Part shown: positions 42,374-52,352 of the stretch, piece by piece
How the letters are laid out: each line of letters starts with the position of its first letter
How positions within the stretch are numbered: position 1 is the stretch's first letter
From: Bacteroidota bacterium
Lineage (GTDB): Bacteria > Bacteroidota > Bacteroidia > Cytophagales > Cyclobacteriaceae
Reading direction: 5' to 3'
DNA: 64,000 nt
Assembly (NCBI GenBank): GCA_018266055.1
Contig: JAFDYT010000012.1
Coordinates: 85,003 to 149,002, forward strand
Notes under the pieces: model-generated
The model's input: only the letters and a program-made list of their open reading frames with translations
Database searches by the model: none
What the model was told of the DNA's origin: nothing
Program-made: the position numbers and the translations under genes

Positions 42374-42877
42374 CTAATTAATCATCCTCCTTGCCACACG
42401 AAAGCGCTTCTTAAAATAGTCGGAATACAAATTGGTCTCCACCACACCCAGCGACGTGGAGGCGTGAATGAACTTCACATTGTCTTTTCCTTTCACTTCG
42501 GTCACGATGCCCACGTGGGTGATTTCGCGCTTCTTTTTTCCGGTGGCAAAAAAAACGAGGTCGCCGGGTTTGAGGTCGCCGAGCTTTACCTTTTCGCCTT
42601 TCAGCGCCTGCGCGTCGGCGGTACGTGGCAGCGCTACATTGATAGACTGAAATGCATTGCCCGTAAGGCCAGAACAATCGATGCCGGAACGTGTGGTGCC
42701 GCCCCATTTATACGGAGTGCCAGTAAAACTGCGCGCCGCCCGGATCACTTCGGCAATCTGGCGGTCTTTGGCTTTGGCTTTACGCGATGAGCCGCAATTG
42801 GTAAGCATTAAACTCATCGCCGCAAGGGCGAGGAAAAAGGATAATTGCGTAATTTTGAGTCTTCGAATAAAATCCAT
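42374..42877 (-). CDS. NlpC/P60-family lipoprotein
   Basis: A 167-residue lipoprotein with a basic start (DFIRRLKITQ), lipobox LMLTNC and an NlpC/P60 cysteine-peptidase domain: catalytic Cys in GIDCSGLTG, His in REITHVGIV and a third polar residue His in FIHASTS. The family cleaves peptide bonds of peptidoglycan, usually gamma-D-Glu-diamino acid. Start at ATG 42877 gives the lipoprotein signal and leaves an 18-bp gap to the divergent oxidase gene; the frame continues upstream antisense to that gene and is not coding. Confidence 0.92.
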   Translation of the reverse strand: MDFIRRLKITQLSFFLALAAMSLMLTNCGSSRKAKAKDRQIAEVIRAARSFTGTPYKWGGTTRSGIDCSGLTGNAFQSINVALPRTADAQALKGEKVKLGDLKPGDLVFFATGKKKREITHVGIVTEVKGKDNVKFIHASTSLGVVETNLYSDYFKKRFRVARRMIN

Positions 42878-42895
42878 CAGAACAAATTTAATGCA

Positions 42896-44338
42896 ATGGC
42901 GCACGTGAATGAAATAGACGCTCCGGTGAAGGCGTTGGTAACGGATGAACTCATTGGTAGTTTCAGAGCGATTGTCGGCAACGACTTCGTGATTGTAGAC
43001 GAAGAAAACCGCACCGAATACGGCCACGACAAAACCGAGGATTATCAGTTCATGCCCGACGTGGTGGTAAAACCCGCCAACGCACAGGAGGTAAGCAAGC
43101 TGCTTCAACTTTGCCACACGCACCACGTTCCGGTTACTCCACGCGGAGCCGGAACAGGGCTGAGCGGAGGTGCACTTCCGGTGAAAAAGGGAGTGGTGAT
43201 CTCCATGGAGCGGTTCAACAAAATTCTTCACATCGACGAACTGAATCTTCAGGCGACGGTTGAACCCGGCGTGATCACCGAAGTATTTCAAAATACATTG
43301 AAAGAAAAAGGTTTATTCTATCCGCCCGACCCGGCGAGCAAAGGCTCGTGTTTCCTTGGCGGGAATCTGGCGAATAATTCAGGCGGACCGAAAGCCGTGA
43401 AATACGGCGTGACCCGCGACTATGTGATCAACATGGAAGTGGTGTTGCCTACGGGCGAAATCATTTGGACGGCAGCCAACGTGTTGAAAAACTCTACCGG
43501 CTATAACTTGACCCAACTGATGTGCGGCAGCGAAGGGACGCTGGGCATCATCACCAAAATTGTTTTTAAGCTGCGCGGACTTCCGCAGAAGACGGTGCTC
43601 ATGATGATCCCTTTCGTCACCAACGAAGAAGCATGCGCGGCCATCGCGTCGATATTTACGGCGGGCATTGTACCATCGGGAATGGAGTTCTTTGAACGTG
43701 AAGCCGCCGCCAAAACCTTCGACTACTGCGACAAGGTATTGGGCAGCCCAGTGACCACCAAACTCACCGACGGCATGGACGCGTACCTGCTGTGCGAACT
43801 GGATGGCAACGACGAAGAAGTGCTCATGCGCGACGCCGAGCGCGTGATGGCCGTGGTAGAGAAATTTCAGTGCGGTGAAATACTGTTTGCCGAAAGCGCC
43901 GCGCAAAAAGAAGAGCTGTGGAAGATCCGGAAAAATATTTCGCCGGCGGTGAACTGGTACACGCTTACGAAATCTGACGACGTGGTGGTGCCGCGCGCCA
44001 ACTTGCCAAAGCTGATTTCGGGGATCAAAGAAATCGGAAAGCGCTATGGGTTCAATACGGTGTGCTTCGGCCACCTGGGCGACGGCAACCTTCATGTGAA
44101 CATCCTGAAAGAAAATATTTCGGACGAGCGGTGGGAAAAGGAAATCCCAGAAGGGATCGGCGAAATCTTTAAACTAACGGTAAGCCTGGGCGGCACATTA
44201 TCGGGCGAGCATGGCATCGGCATTGCCAAACGGCCTTATATGCCCATTGCAATGAGCGAAGTAAACCTTAACTTAATGCGGGGAATCAAAAAAGTATTTG
44301 ACCCCCATGGCATTTTGAATCCCGGAAAAATATTTTAA
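42896..44338 (+). CDS. FAD-linked oxidase, GlcD/D-lactate dehydrogenase type
   Basis: A 480-residue flavoprotein oxidising 2-hydroxy acids such as glycolate or D-lactate. FAD-binding type 4 domain with VTPRGAGTGLSGGA and FLGGNLANNSGG, then the FAD-oxidase C domain with GHLGDGNLHVNI and GTLSGEHGIGIAKR. Start at ATG 42896; the frame upstream begins at a TTG inside the divergent lipoprotein gene region. No GlcE/GlcF partners are adjacent, so it probably acts as a single-subunit enzyme. The exact substrate cannot be told. Confidence 0.92.
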   Translation: MAHVNEIDAPVKALVTDELIGSFRAIVGNDFVIVDEENRTEYGHDKTEDYQFMPDVVVKPANAQEVSKLLQLCHTHHVPVTPRGAGTGLSGGALPVKKGVVISMERFNKILHIDELNLQATVEPGVITEVFQNTLKEKGLFYPPDPASKGSCFLGGNLANNSGGPKAVKYGVTRDYVINMEVVLPTGEIIWTAANVLKNSTGYNLTQLMCGSEGTLGIITKIVFKLRGLPQKTVLMMIPFVTNEEACAAIASIFTAGIVPSGMEFFEREAAAKTFDYCDKVLGSPVTTKLTDGMDAYLLCELDGNDEEVLMRDAERVMAVVEKFQCGEILFAESAAQKEELWKIRKNISPAVNWYTLTKSDDVVVPRANLPKLISGIKEIGKRYGFNTVCFGHLGDGNLHVNILKENISDERWEKEIPEGIGEIFKLTVSLGGTLSGEHGIGIAKRPYMPIAMSEVNLNLMRGIKKVFDPHGILNPGKIF

Positions 44339-44361
44339 TCACACCCAAAAACCATCTGTGC

Positions 44362-45120
44362 ATGAAAAAGATCTTTTGCCTTTTGTTTGTCGTGGCGGCA
44401 TGTTCGCCGGCTAAAAAAGAGAATCAGGAAGAGCAGGCAGTCACCCCTGTGGCAGAAGAATCGGCTGCGTTGCCCGAGCTGACCGACGCACAGAAAACGG
44501 AAGGATGGAAACTATTATTTGATGGAAAGACGCTCAACGGCTGGCAGAATTTTAAAGGCCGTAAAAACAATACCTGGGAAGTAGCGAACGGCACGCTGCA
44601 CTGCAAAGCGTTGAATGAAAAAGTAAAAGGCGACGGCGACGAGCGCGGCGACATCATGACGGCCGACGAGTTTGAAAACTTTGAATTCACCTGCGAGTGG
44701 AAAATTTCTCCGAAAGGAAACAGCGGCATCATCTACCGTGCTACCGAAGAGTTTGATCAGCCGTATTACTCCGGCCCCGAATACCAATTGATCGACGACC
44801 TTGGCTATACGCCACAGCAAACGGACGTGCACCTTACCGCTGCCAATTACGACATGCACGCTACCACACCAAAAACACTGAAGCCTGTGGGCGAATGGAA
44901 CTCTACAAAGATTGTGGTAAACGGAAAGCACGTGGAGCACTGGCTCAACGGACAAAAAGTGGTGGAGTACGAATTAGGTTCACCCGACTGGACCAAGCGC
45001 AAGGAAGCCAGCAAATGGAAGGAAGCCAAAGGATATGGTCTTGCCACAAAAGGCCACATCGACTTGCAGGATCACGGCAGCGAAGCGTGGTTTAAGAACG
45101 TGATGATTAAAGTGCTGTAA
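44362..45120 (+). CDS. DUF1080 (3-keto-glycoside hydrolase-like) lipoprotein
   Basis: A 252-residue lipoprotein (KKIFCLLFVVAACSP, lipobox Cys about residue 14) with one DUF1080 domain starting GWKLLFDGKTLNGWQNFKG and including NSGIIYRATEEFDQPYYSGPEYQLID and the closing GHIDLQDHGSEAWFKNVMIK. Related domains hydrolyse 3-keto-disaccharides or bind glycans. It follows the GlcD-like gene by 23 bp on the same strand. Substrate is unknown. Confidence 0.92.
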   Translation: MKKIFCLLFVVAACSPAKKENQEEQAVTPVAEESAALPELTDAQKTEGWKLLFDGKTLNGWQNFKGRKNNTWEVANGTLHCKALNEKVKGDGDERGDIMTADEFENFEFTCEWKISPKGNSGIIYRATEEFDQPYYSGPEYQLIDDLGYTPQQTDVHLTAANYDMHATTPKTLKPVGEWNSTKIVVNGKHVEHWLNGQKVVEYELGSPDWTKRKEASKWKEAKGYGLATKGHIDLQDHGSEAWFKNVMIKVL

Positions 45121-45182
45121 GGTTTGTTAGCCGACTGGCGAAATGAAATTTCTGCAAGGGTAGAGAATAGGTAGCGATTGTC

Positions 45183-47087
45183 ATGTGCGGCATCACCGGA
45201 ATATTTGCGTTTAACCTCGTCGGCAAGTTTAACCTCGTCAATGTCACGGCCGCCACCAAGGCTTTAGAGAAACGTGGGCCCGACAATCAAACTATTTATA
45301 CCGATGAATTTGTAGGCCTTGGCCATCGCCGCCTGAGCATCATCGATACCAGTGCCGTTGCCCACCAGCCGATGTGGGACGAGTCGAAGCGTTTTTGCAT
45401 CGCGTTCAACGGCGAGATTTTCAATTTCCCCGAACTTAAGAAGGAGTTGCAGCAACGCGGAGTCACTTCTTTCTTTTCCGACTCGGACACCGAAGTGCTG
45501 CTGAAACTTTTCATCCTGGAAAGAGAAAAGTGTCTGAACAAACTGAACGGCTTCTTTGCCTTTTGTGTGTACGACAAACAAGAGCAAAGCTTTTGTGTGG
45601 CGCGCGACCGTTATGGTGTGAAACCGCTGCTCTACCAGTTCGACGACGATAAATTTTTGTTCGCGTCAGAGATGAAGTCGATCGTGGCGTATGGTGTGGA
45701 AAAAGAAATTGACTACACAGCACTACACACCTACCTGCAACTCAATTACATTCCAGCGCCGCGCACCATCTTTAAAAATGTAAAGAAGCTGATGCCGGGG
45801 CATTTCCTGGAAGTGAAGAAGAAAAGCTTGCAGGTAAAAAAATATTACAGCATTCCCTACACGAGCAACCAGCAGCCGTCAACCAACAGCTACGACGACG
45901 CCAAAGACAAGTTCAAGCAACTTCTGGAAACGTCGGTGCAGCGTCGGCTGATCTCAGACGTGCCGCTCGGTTCGTTTTTGAGCGGAGGTATCGACTCGTC
46001 GGTGGTGACGGGTCTGGCCGCAAGGCACAAACCCAATCTCCATACTTTTTCGATTGGCTTTCGCGATGAAAAGTTTTTTGACGAAACCAACTATGCTCGT
46101 CTTGTAGCCAAACATTTCAACACCGAGCACACGGTTTTCTCGCTCACCAACAACGATCTCTACGAGCACGTGCACGACATTCTGGATTACATCGACGAGC
46201 CGTTTGCCGATTCGTCGGCCATCAATGTTTTTATTCTTAGCAAGGAGACGCGCAAACACGCTACCGTAGCGCTGTCGGGCGATGGCGCCGATGAATTGCT
46301 GGCCGGGTATAACAAACACGCCGCCGCCTACCGTGCTATCCACGCCGGATGGAAAGAATCGGCAGTCGCCGCGCTGTTGCCGCTCTGGAAAAGTTTTCCG
46401 CAGTCGCGGAATAGTTTTATCAGCAACAAGGCTCGGCAACTTCAGCGTTTTGCCGAAGGCATGAAGCGCACTTCAAAGGAACGCTACTGGCGGTGGGCAG
46501 GCTACGCCTCGCACGAAAGTGCACTGGCCTTGTTATCGACTCAGGCAAAGGAGAACACCAACCTTCAGGAGTTCGACGCCTACAAGGCGGAACTGCTCGC
46601 CACGATCCCCGAAAGGGAAACGATCAACGACGTGCTGCTCACCGACATGAACATGGTGCTGCCCAACGACATGCTCACCAAGGTAGATCTCATGAGCATG
46701 GCCAACGGACTTGAAGTGCGTACGCCGTTTCTCGATTTTGAGTTGGTGAATTTTACCTTTGGCCAACCAGACGAATTTAAAATAAACAGCTCGCTTCGCA
46801 AGCGCATTGTGCAGGATGCTTTCCGCGATTTCCTGCCGGCCGAACTTTACAATCGACCGAAGAAAGGATTTGAGGTGCCGCTGCTCAAATGGCTACGAAA
46901 GGAAATGAGGTCATTGATTGACGATGAACTTCTTTCTGAGAAATTTATTCTCGATCAAAATATTTTTAATTATCCGGCTGTAGCCGAATTGAAAAAACAA
47001 CTGTTCTCCTCAAACCCCGGCGACGTACACGCCCGCATCTGGGCACTTCTGGTATTTCAGTGGTGGTGGAAGAAGTGGGGGAAGTAG
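45183..47087 (+). CDS. asnB: Asparagine synthase (glutamine-hydrolysing)
   Basis: A 634-residue two-domain enzyme. The N-terminal class II glutaminase uses Cys2 (MCGITGIF), so the ATG at 45183 is fixed by mechanism; KRGPDNQT and FNGEIFNF follow. The C-terminal synthetase has the ATP loop FLSGGIDSSV and ALSGDGADELLAGY. It makes asparagine from aspartate and glutamine. Some relatives amidate envelope or polysaccharide substrates instead; the context (DUF1080 and CHASE2-like neighbours) does not settle which. Confidence 0.94.
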   Translation: MCGITGIFAFNLVGKFNLVNVTAATKALEKRGPDNQTIYTDEFVGLGHRRLSIIDTSAVAHQPMWDESKRFCIAFNGEIFNFPELKKELQQRGVTSFFSDSDTEVLLKLFILEREKCLNKLNGFFAFCVYDKQEQSFCVARDRYGVKPLLYQFDDDKFLFASEMKSIVAYGVEKEIDYTALHTYLQLNYIPAPRTIFKNVKKLMPGHFLEVKKKSLQVKKYYSIPYTSNQQPSTNSYDDAKDKFKQLLETSVQRRLISDVPLGSFLSGGIDSSVVTGLAARHKPNLHTFSIGFRDEKFFDETNYARLVAKHFNTEHTVFSLTNNDLYEHVHDILDYIDEPFADSSAINVFILSKETRKHATVALSGDGADELLAGYNKHAAAYRAIHAGWKESAVAALLPLWKSFPQSRNSFISNKARQLQRFAEGMKRTSKERYWRWAGYASHESALALLSTQAKENTNLQEFDAYKAELLATIPERETINDVLLTDMNMVLPNDMLTKVDLMSMANGLEVRTPFLDFELVNFTFGQPDEFKINSSLRKRIVQDAFRDFLPAELYNRPKKGFEVPLLKWLRKEMRSLIDDELLSEKFILDQNIFNYPAVAELKKQLFSSNPGDVHARIWALLVFQWWWKKWGK

Positions 47088-47098
47088 GGAGTTAGCTC

Positions 47099-48136
47099 TC
47101 AGTTTGTAGATTGTTCTGGACCTGCCAGTCGTTTATCTTCGACGATGTTGAGACCGATGGTGAAAATAGTCGTAATCAATATCACAACCATAACCTCATC
47201 TATGTTGAGGTAATAATTCTTTAAGAAAAGATAAAGTACCAATGCGGAACTGGCCAAGGATAATAAGATAAAGATTATCGCGGCGATCAATACATTAAGC
47301 ACCTTCCGTTTTGTCTTCAATAGGTTTAGCAGCAAAATATTGATCATGCAGAATGCCATAATGATACACACAGCGGGAACCAGAGTAATTTTTGAAATGA
47401 ATTTCTTTTCTTTTATTTGATTGATAATGATTGCGGAAATGTCAGTGTCAAACATGTCAGGTGAAACTTCTTCAGTTTGCAAAGAAAAGTTCATGGGTGT
47501 TACCCTCCGGTCTGTCTGGTAGTGATAATAGCTTGAGTCGGCGAGATAGTCGCCGAAGTAGCCGAGCAGGATGGTACGCCCTTGAAAATACTCTGGCAAA
47601 ATGGCGATGTCGGCCAGATCATAATGATAGAATTTTCTAGCCGGGTCGGTGTAAACGATAATCTCACTTTCGTTTCCCCTGCTATAGAAGGGGTAGATTT
47701 TGAATTCAAAATAGTCATCACGATCTGTCCTAAAATGGTTCACGGAGTTATCGGCCTCAATTATTCTGCTTAATGATCGTGGCTCACCGGCTTCACATTG
47801 CGCAATGACAACTTCTTTGTGCCTCTTATAATAATCCGCATAGTCATTCACGTCCACTTTGAAGTGACAAAGGTTGACACCCACCTTTTGCGGATGGCAC
47901 GATAGGATGGAGTCGAGCTTTACTTTTAGTTCGTCGGGGTTTAAGATGCCGATGTTTAGCAAAACGATGGACTCATCAGGCCTAGGGCTATCTGCAAGCC
48001 TGAACACCGCCAATCGCACTCGCTTAGCAATATCAAGGTGAAATAGCCGAATTGGAATCGCTGAATAGACAAGTGTAACAATCAACGCAGCGAGTAGCGG
48101 CAATACATAGCGCTTGAACCAGACTCTGTGATACAT
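47099..48136 (-). CDS. CHASE2-like sensory membrane protein without output domain
   Basis: A 345-residue membrane protein: an N-terminal anchor (KRYVLPLLAALIVTLVYSAI), a roughly 200-residue extracytoplasmic domain with CHASE2 hallmarks (SIVLLNIGILNPDELKVKLDSI, FQGRTILLGYFGDYLADSSYY, ISAIIINQI), then three membrane segments (about 250-270, 280-300, 310-330). CHASE2 domains normally sit before kinase or cyclase domains; here the protein ends soon after the last membrane segment, so it has no output domain of its own. Divergence from asnB and glnS gives no functional clue. Confidence 0.78.
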   Translation of the reverse strand: MYHRVWFKRYVLPLLAALIVTLVYSAIPIRLFHLDIAKRVRLAVFRLADSPRPDESIVLLNIGILNPDELKVKLDSILSCHPQKVGVNLCHFKVDVNDYADYYKRHKEVVIAQCEAGEPRSLSRIIEADNSVNHFRTDRDDYFEFKIYPFYSRGNESEIIVYTDPARKFYHYDLADIAILPEYFQGRTILLGYFGDYLADSSYYHYQTDRRVTPMNFSLQTEEVSPDMFDTDISAIIINQIKEKKFISKITLVPAVCIIMAFCMINILLLNLLKTKRKVLNVLIAAIIFILLSLASSALVLYLFLKNYYLNIDEVMVVILITTIFTIGLNIVEDKRLAGPEQSTN

Positions 48137-48189
48137 AATAGAGGATATTTTGTATTGTCAGGAACTAACAACATCCAACAACCAACACC

Positions 48190-49833
<1,644 letters not shown>

Positions 49834-50051
49834 AGGATAAAAAAATCGGTACTAAAGGGATAAAACTATTTCCTGCCAAAGGTAAATAATGGGCGCCAGA
49901 ATTAAGATGAGCGGCATCGATAGATGTGAAAAATGTTTTTTGCTCCTACCTCTTCTCCACAATCGTTGCCGGTGAACAGAAGAACTAAAGAATTTTTCCC
50001 GGGAAAGATTATCTTTATAAAAGCGGCCGTTGCCAACTTATCTTTTTTTCT

Positions 50052-50489
50052 ATGAGAAAACTCTTTTTTTGTGCGCTTCTCCTGGTGGTTTCTTTGGTTA
50101 AAGCGCAAACTGCGGAGCAATCCAAAGTGAACCAATCGCTCACCAAAGTATTTGATGCCCTGGCCGCGCTTGATCTGAAAGGAATCACGGATTATACAAC
50201 AAAAGACTTTACTGTGCTGGAAAGCGGTGTGGTTTGGAACCTGGACACGCTGTCCAGGAAAATTGATAACCTAAAAGGCACGAGCTATGCCCGTACCAAT
50301 CACCTTGACTTCGTGAAAACTGAAATTCAGGGAAACACGGCGTGGGCGGTCTATCACAATTCAGCAGACATTGTTATTAATGGTGAAGAAATTCATGCGC
50401 GATGGCTGGAAAGTGCCGTGCTGATAAAAGAGTCTGGAATCTGGAAAATTAAACTGCTTCATTCAACCGTATTAAAACGGAAACAATAG
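50052..50489 (+). CDS. Secreted SnoaL/NTF2-like protein
   Basis: A 145-residue protein: signal peptide (RKLFFCALLLVVSLVKAQ) then a cone-shaped NTF2/DUF4440-type fold inferred from KVFDALAALDLKGITDYTTKDFTVLESGVVW and the closing strands GNTAWAVYHNSADIV and ESGIWKIKLLHST. This fold is used by isomerases and by ligand-binding proteins; no catalytic residues are evident. It precedes a DUF4386 membrane protein gene by 37 bp. Confidence 0.8.
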   Translation: MRKLFFCALLLVVSLVKAQTAEQSKVNQSLTKVFDALAALDLKGITDYTTKDFTVLESGVVWNLDTLSRKIDNLKGTSYARTNHLDFVKTEIQGNTAWAVYHNSADIVINGEEIHARWLESAVLIKESGIWKIKLLHSTVLKRKQ

Positions 50490-50526
50490 AAATCTAACAT
50501 CTGAAAAAGGTCCTCAACTAATTATT

Positions 50527-51219
50527 ATGACAATCACTATAAATAACAGCTACCGCCCCAAGATTGTCGGGGGGTTAATTCTAGGACAAAGCATTATCGG
50601 CTTTCTGGTCAATGAAGTGCTTATCGGTCCGTACACATTTTCAAAAGACTTTCTAACTGTGATGTCGGCTCATTCTTTTGAAATAACTGTGGCGATGGTG
50701 CTGGCGCTGATCGGCGAACTGATGTCGATGACAGCAGCGGTTTTGCTCATCCCTGTTTTCAAAAAACAAAATGAGACGGTAGCCTACGCCTACCTGGTGC
50801 TGAGCGGTGTTACGTTTGGTGCAGTAGCGGCCGATAACATTAATATTCAATCGTTGCTTACATTAAGTAAAGACTACATGGCTGCAGCCAATACTCAATC
50901 ACATTACTTTGAAACCATGGGCACCGTGACGCACGCCGCCCGGGTATGGACCCACCTGATGACGATATTAGTCTCGTGCCTTCCTTTCACTTTATTTTAT
51001 TTACTGATGTTTTCATTGAAGCTGATTCCCCGGTTTATTTCCATTTGGGGGTTTATAGCCATCGCCCTGATGGCCTATGTTACGCTGATGCTCATGTTTG
51101 ATAAGGAAGCCAGTCTGCTGCTGCTTGTACCCATGGGACTTAATCAGCTGGTTTTGGTGGGCTGGCTTTTGGTTAAAGGGTTTCCCCCCACAGCCACAGA
51201 GTCAACGTCTGATTATTAG
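50527..51219 (+). CDS. DUF4386 membrane protein
   Basis: A 230-residue protein with about six membrane segments, matching the DUF4386 layout: GLILGQSIIGFLVNEVL at the start, a central helix pair (VAMVLALIGELMSMTAAVLLI, YLVLSGVTFGAVAADN) and a C-terminal FISIWGFIAIALMAYVTL then VPMGLNQLVLVGWLL. The family has no assigned function. It lies between the SnoaL-like gene and an alcohol dehydrogenase gene on the same strand, 20 bp before the latter. Confidence 0.87.
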   Translation: MTITINNSYRPKIVGGLILGQSIIGFLVNEVLIGPYTFSKDFLTVMSAHSFEITVAMVLALIGELMSMTAAVLLIPVFKKQNETVAYAYLVLSGVTFGAVAADNINIQSLLTLSKDYMAAANTQSHYFETMGTVTHAARVWTHLMTILVSCLPFTLFYLLMFSLKLIPRFISIWGFIAIALMAYVTLMLMFDKEASLLLLVPMGLNQLVLVGWLLVKGFPPTATESTSDY

Positions 51220-51239
51220 AGCGTAGTCAACGCTGTCTT

Positions 51240-52286
51240 ATGAAAGCACTCACCTTCCGGGGAATCGAAGATATTCAGTATGAGTCAGTAGCCGATCCGG
51301 AGATCGCAACACCCACCGATGTGATTGTAAAAGTAAATTGCTGTGCCATCTGTGGCTCTGATCTTCACGTATATCATGGCCGCGAGACTGGCATCGACGC
51401 GCACACCTGCATGGGGCATGAATTTGCAGGCGAAGTGGTGGAAACAGGAAACGCAGTAAAGAATTTTGCAAAAGGCGACGTGGTAATCTCTCCGTTTACC
51501 ACCAGTTGTGGTCATTGCTACTATTGCTCCATCGGGCTCACCGCGCGCTGTATTCAAAGTCAGCTTTTTGGATGGGTGCAAAAAGGAAAAGGCCTTCATG
51601 GTGGACAGGCTGAGTTCGTTCGCGTTCCCCTGGCAGATTCTACGTTGATGAAACTCCCTGACGGCATTTCGCTGGAAGAAGGCGTACTCGCTGGCGATAT
51701 TATTTCTACCGGTTTTTACAGCGCGAAGCAAGCGCAGATTAAGCGGGGTGGGGTGTACGTGGTGATGGGCTGCGGCCCGGTAGGCTTGATGGCGATTTTA
51801 GGAGCACGCGAATACGGTGCAGAAAATATTTATGCGATTGACCGCGAGCCAACCCGACTGGAGATGGCTCGCCGCTTCGGCGCCATCGCGGTGGATGCCT
51901 CGAAGGAAGATCCGGTGGCCGTGATTCACGAAGCCATGGAAGGGAGAGGAGCGGACGGCGTCATGGAGGCCATAGGCAATGCCTTCAGCGTGCAGCTGGC
52001 GTATGATCTTGTGAGGCCGGGAGGAATCATCTCGGCGGTGGGTGTGTGTACCGAAAAATATTTTCCGTTTTCGCCGACACAAGCCTATGATAAAAATCTC
52101 ACCTACGTGACCGGTCGCTGTCCGGCGCGAGCCATGATGCCGTTGATCATTCCATTGCTTCAACAGAAAAAATATCCATTTCAATCCATCATCACACACC
52201 GCATGGCACTGGCCGATGGAGCGAAAGGCTATGAAATCTTTGCTCATAAAAAAGACAATTGCCTGAAGGTGATGCTGCAGCCTTGA
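51240..52286 (+). CDS. Zinc-dependent alcohol dehydrogenase
   Basis: A 348-residue medium-chain dehydrogenase. Catalytic zinc ligands in CAICGSDLH and MGHEFAG, structural zinc Cys set in TSCGHCYYCSIGLTARC, and nucleotide-binding VMGCGPVGLMAI. The spacing is like the glutathione-independent formaldehyde or threonine dehydrogenase branch. Substrate is not determinable. It is the last gene of a plus-strand run with the DUF4386 gene. Confidence 0.92.
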   Translation: MKALTFRGIEDIQYESVADPEIATPTDVIVKVNCCAICGSDLHVYHGRETGIDAHTCMGHEFAGEVVETGNAVKNFAKGDVVISPFTTSCGHCYYCSIGLTARCIQSQLFGWVQKGKGLHGGQAEFVRVPLADSTLMKLPDGISLEEGVLAGDIISTGFYSAKQAQIKRGGVYVVMGCGPVGLMAILGAREYGAENIYAIDREPTRLEMARRFGAIAVDASKEDPVAVIHEAMEGRGADGVMEAIGNAFSVQLAYDLVRPGGIISAVGVCTEKYFPFSPTQAYDKNLTYVTGRCPARAMMPLIIPLLQQKKYPFQSIITHRMALADGAKGYEIFAHKKDNCLKVMLQP

Positions 52287-52352
52287 GCATTTCTTATTCA
52301 AAGTCAACGTTCATCGTTTTGTCGGCTCAGAGAATATGAATAGTTTGCGCCG

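Noticed and set aside
42877-43291. N-terminal extension of the NlpC/P60 gene on the minus strand
   Set aside because: It runs antisense through the start of the FAD-linked oxidase gene; the lipoprotein signal fixes the start at 42877.
43379-44095. 238-aa minus-strand frame inside the oxidase gene
   Set aside because: Shadow of a strongly supported FAD-linked oxidase; no promoter, signal or domain.
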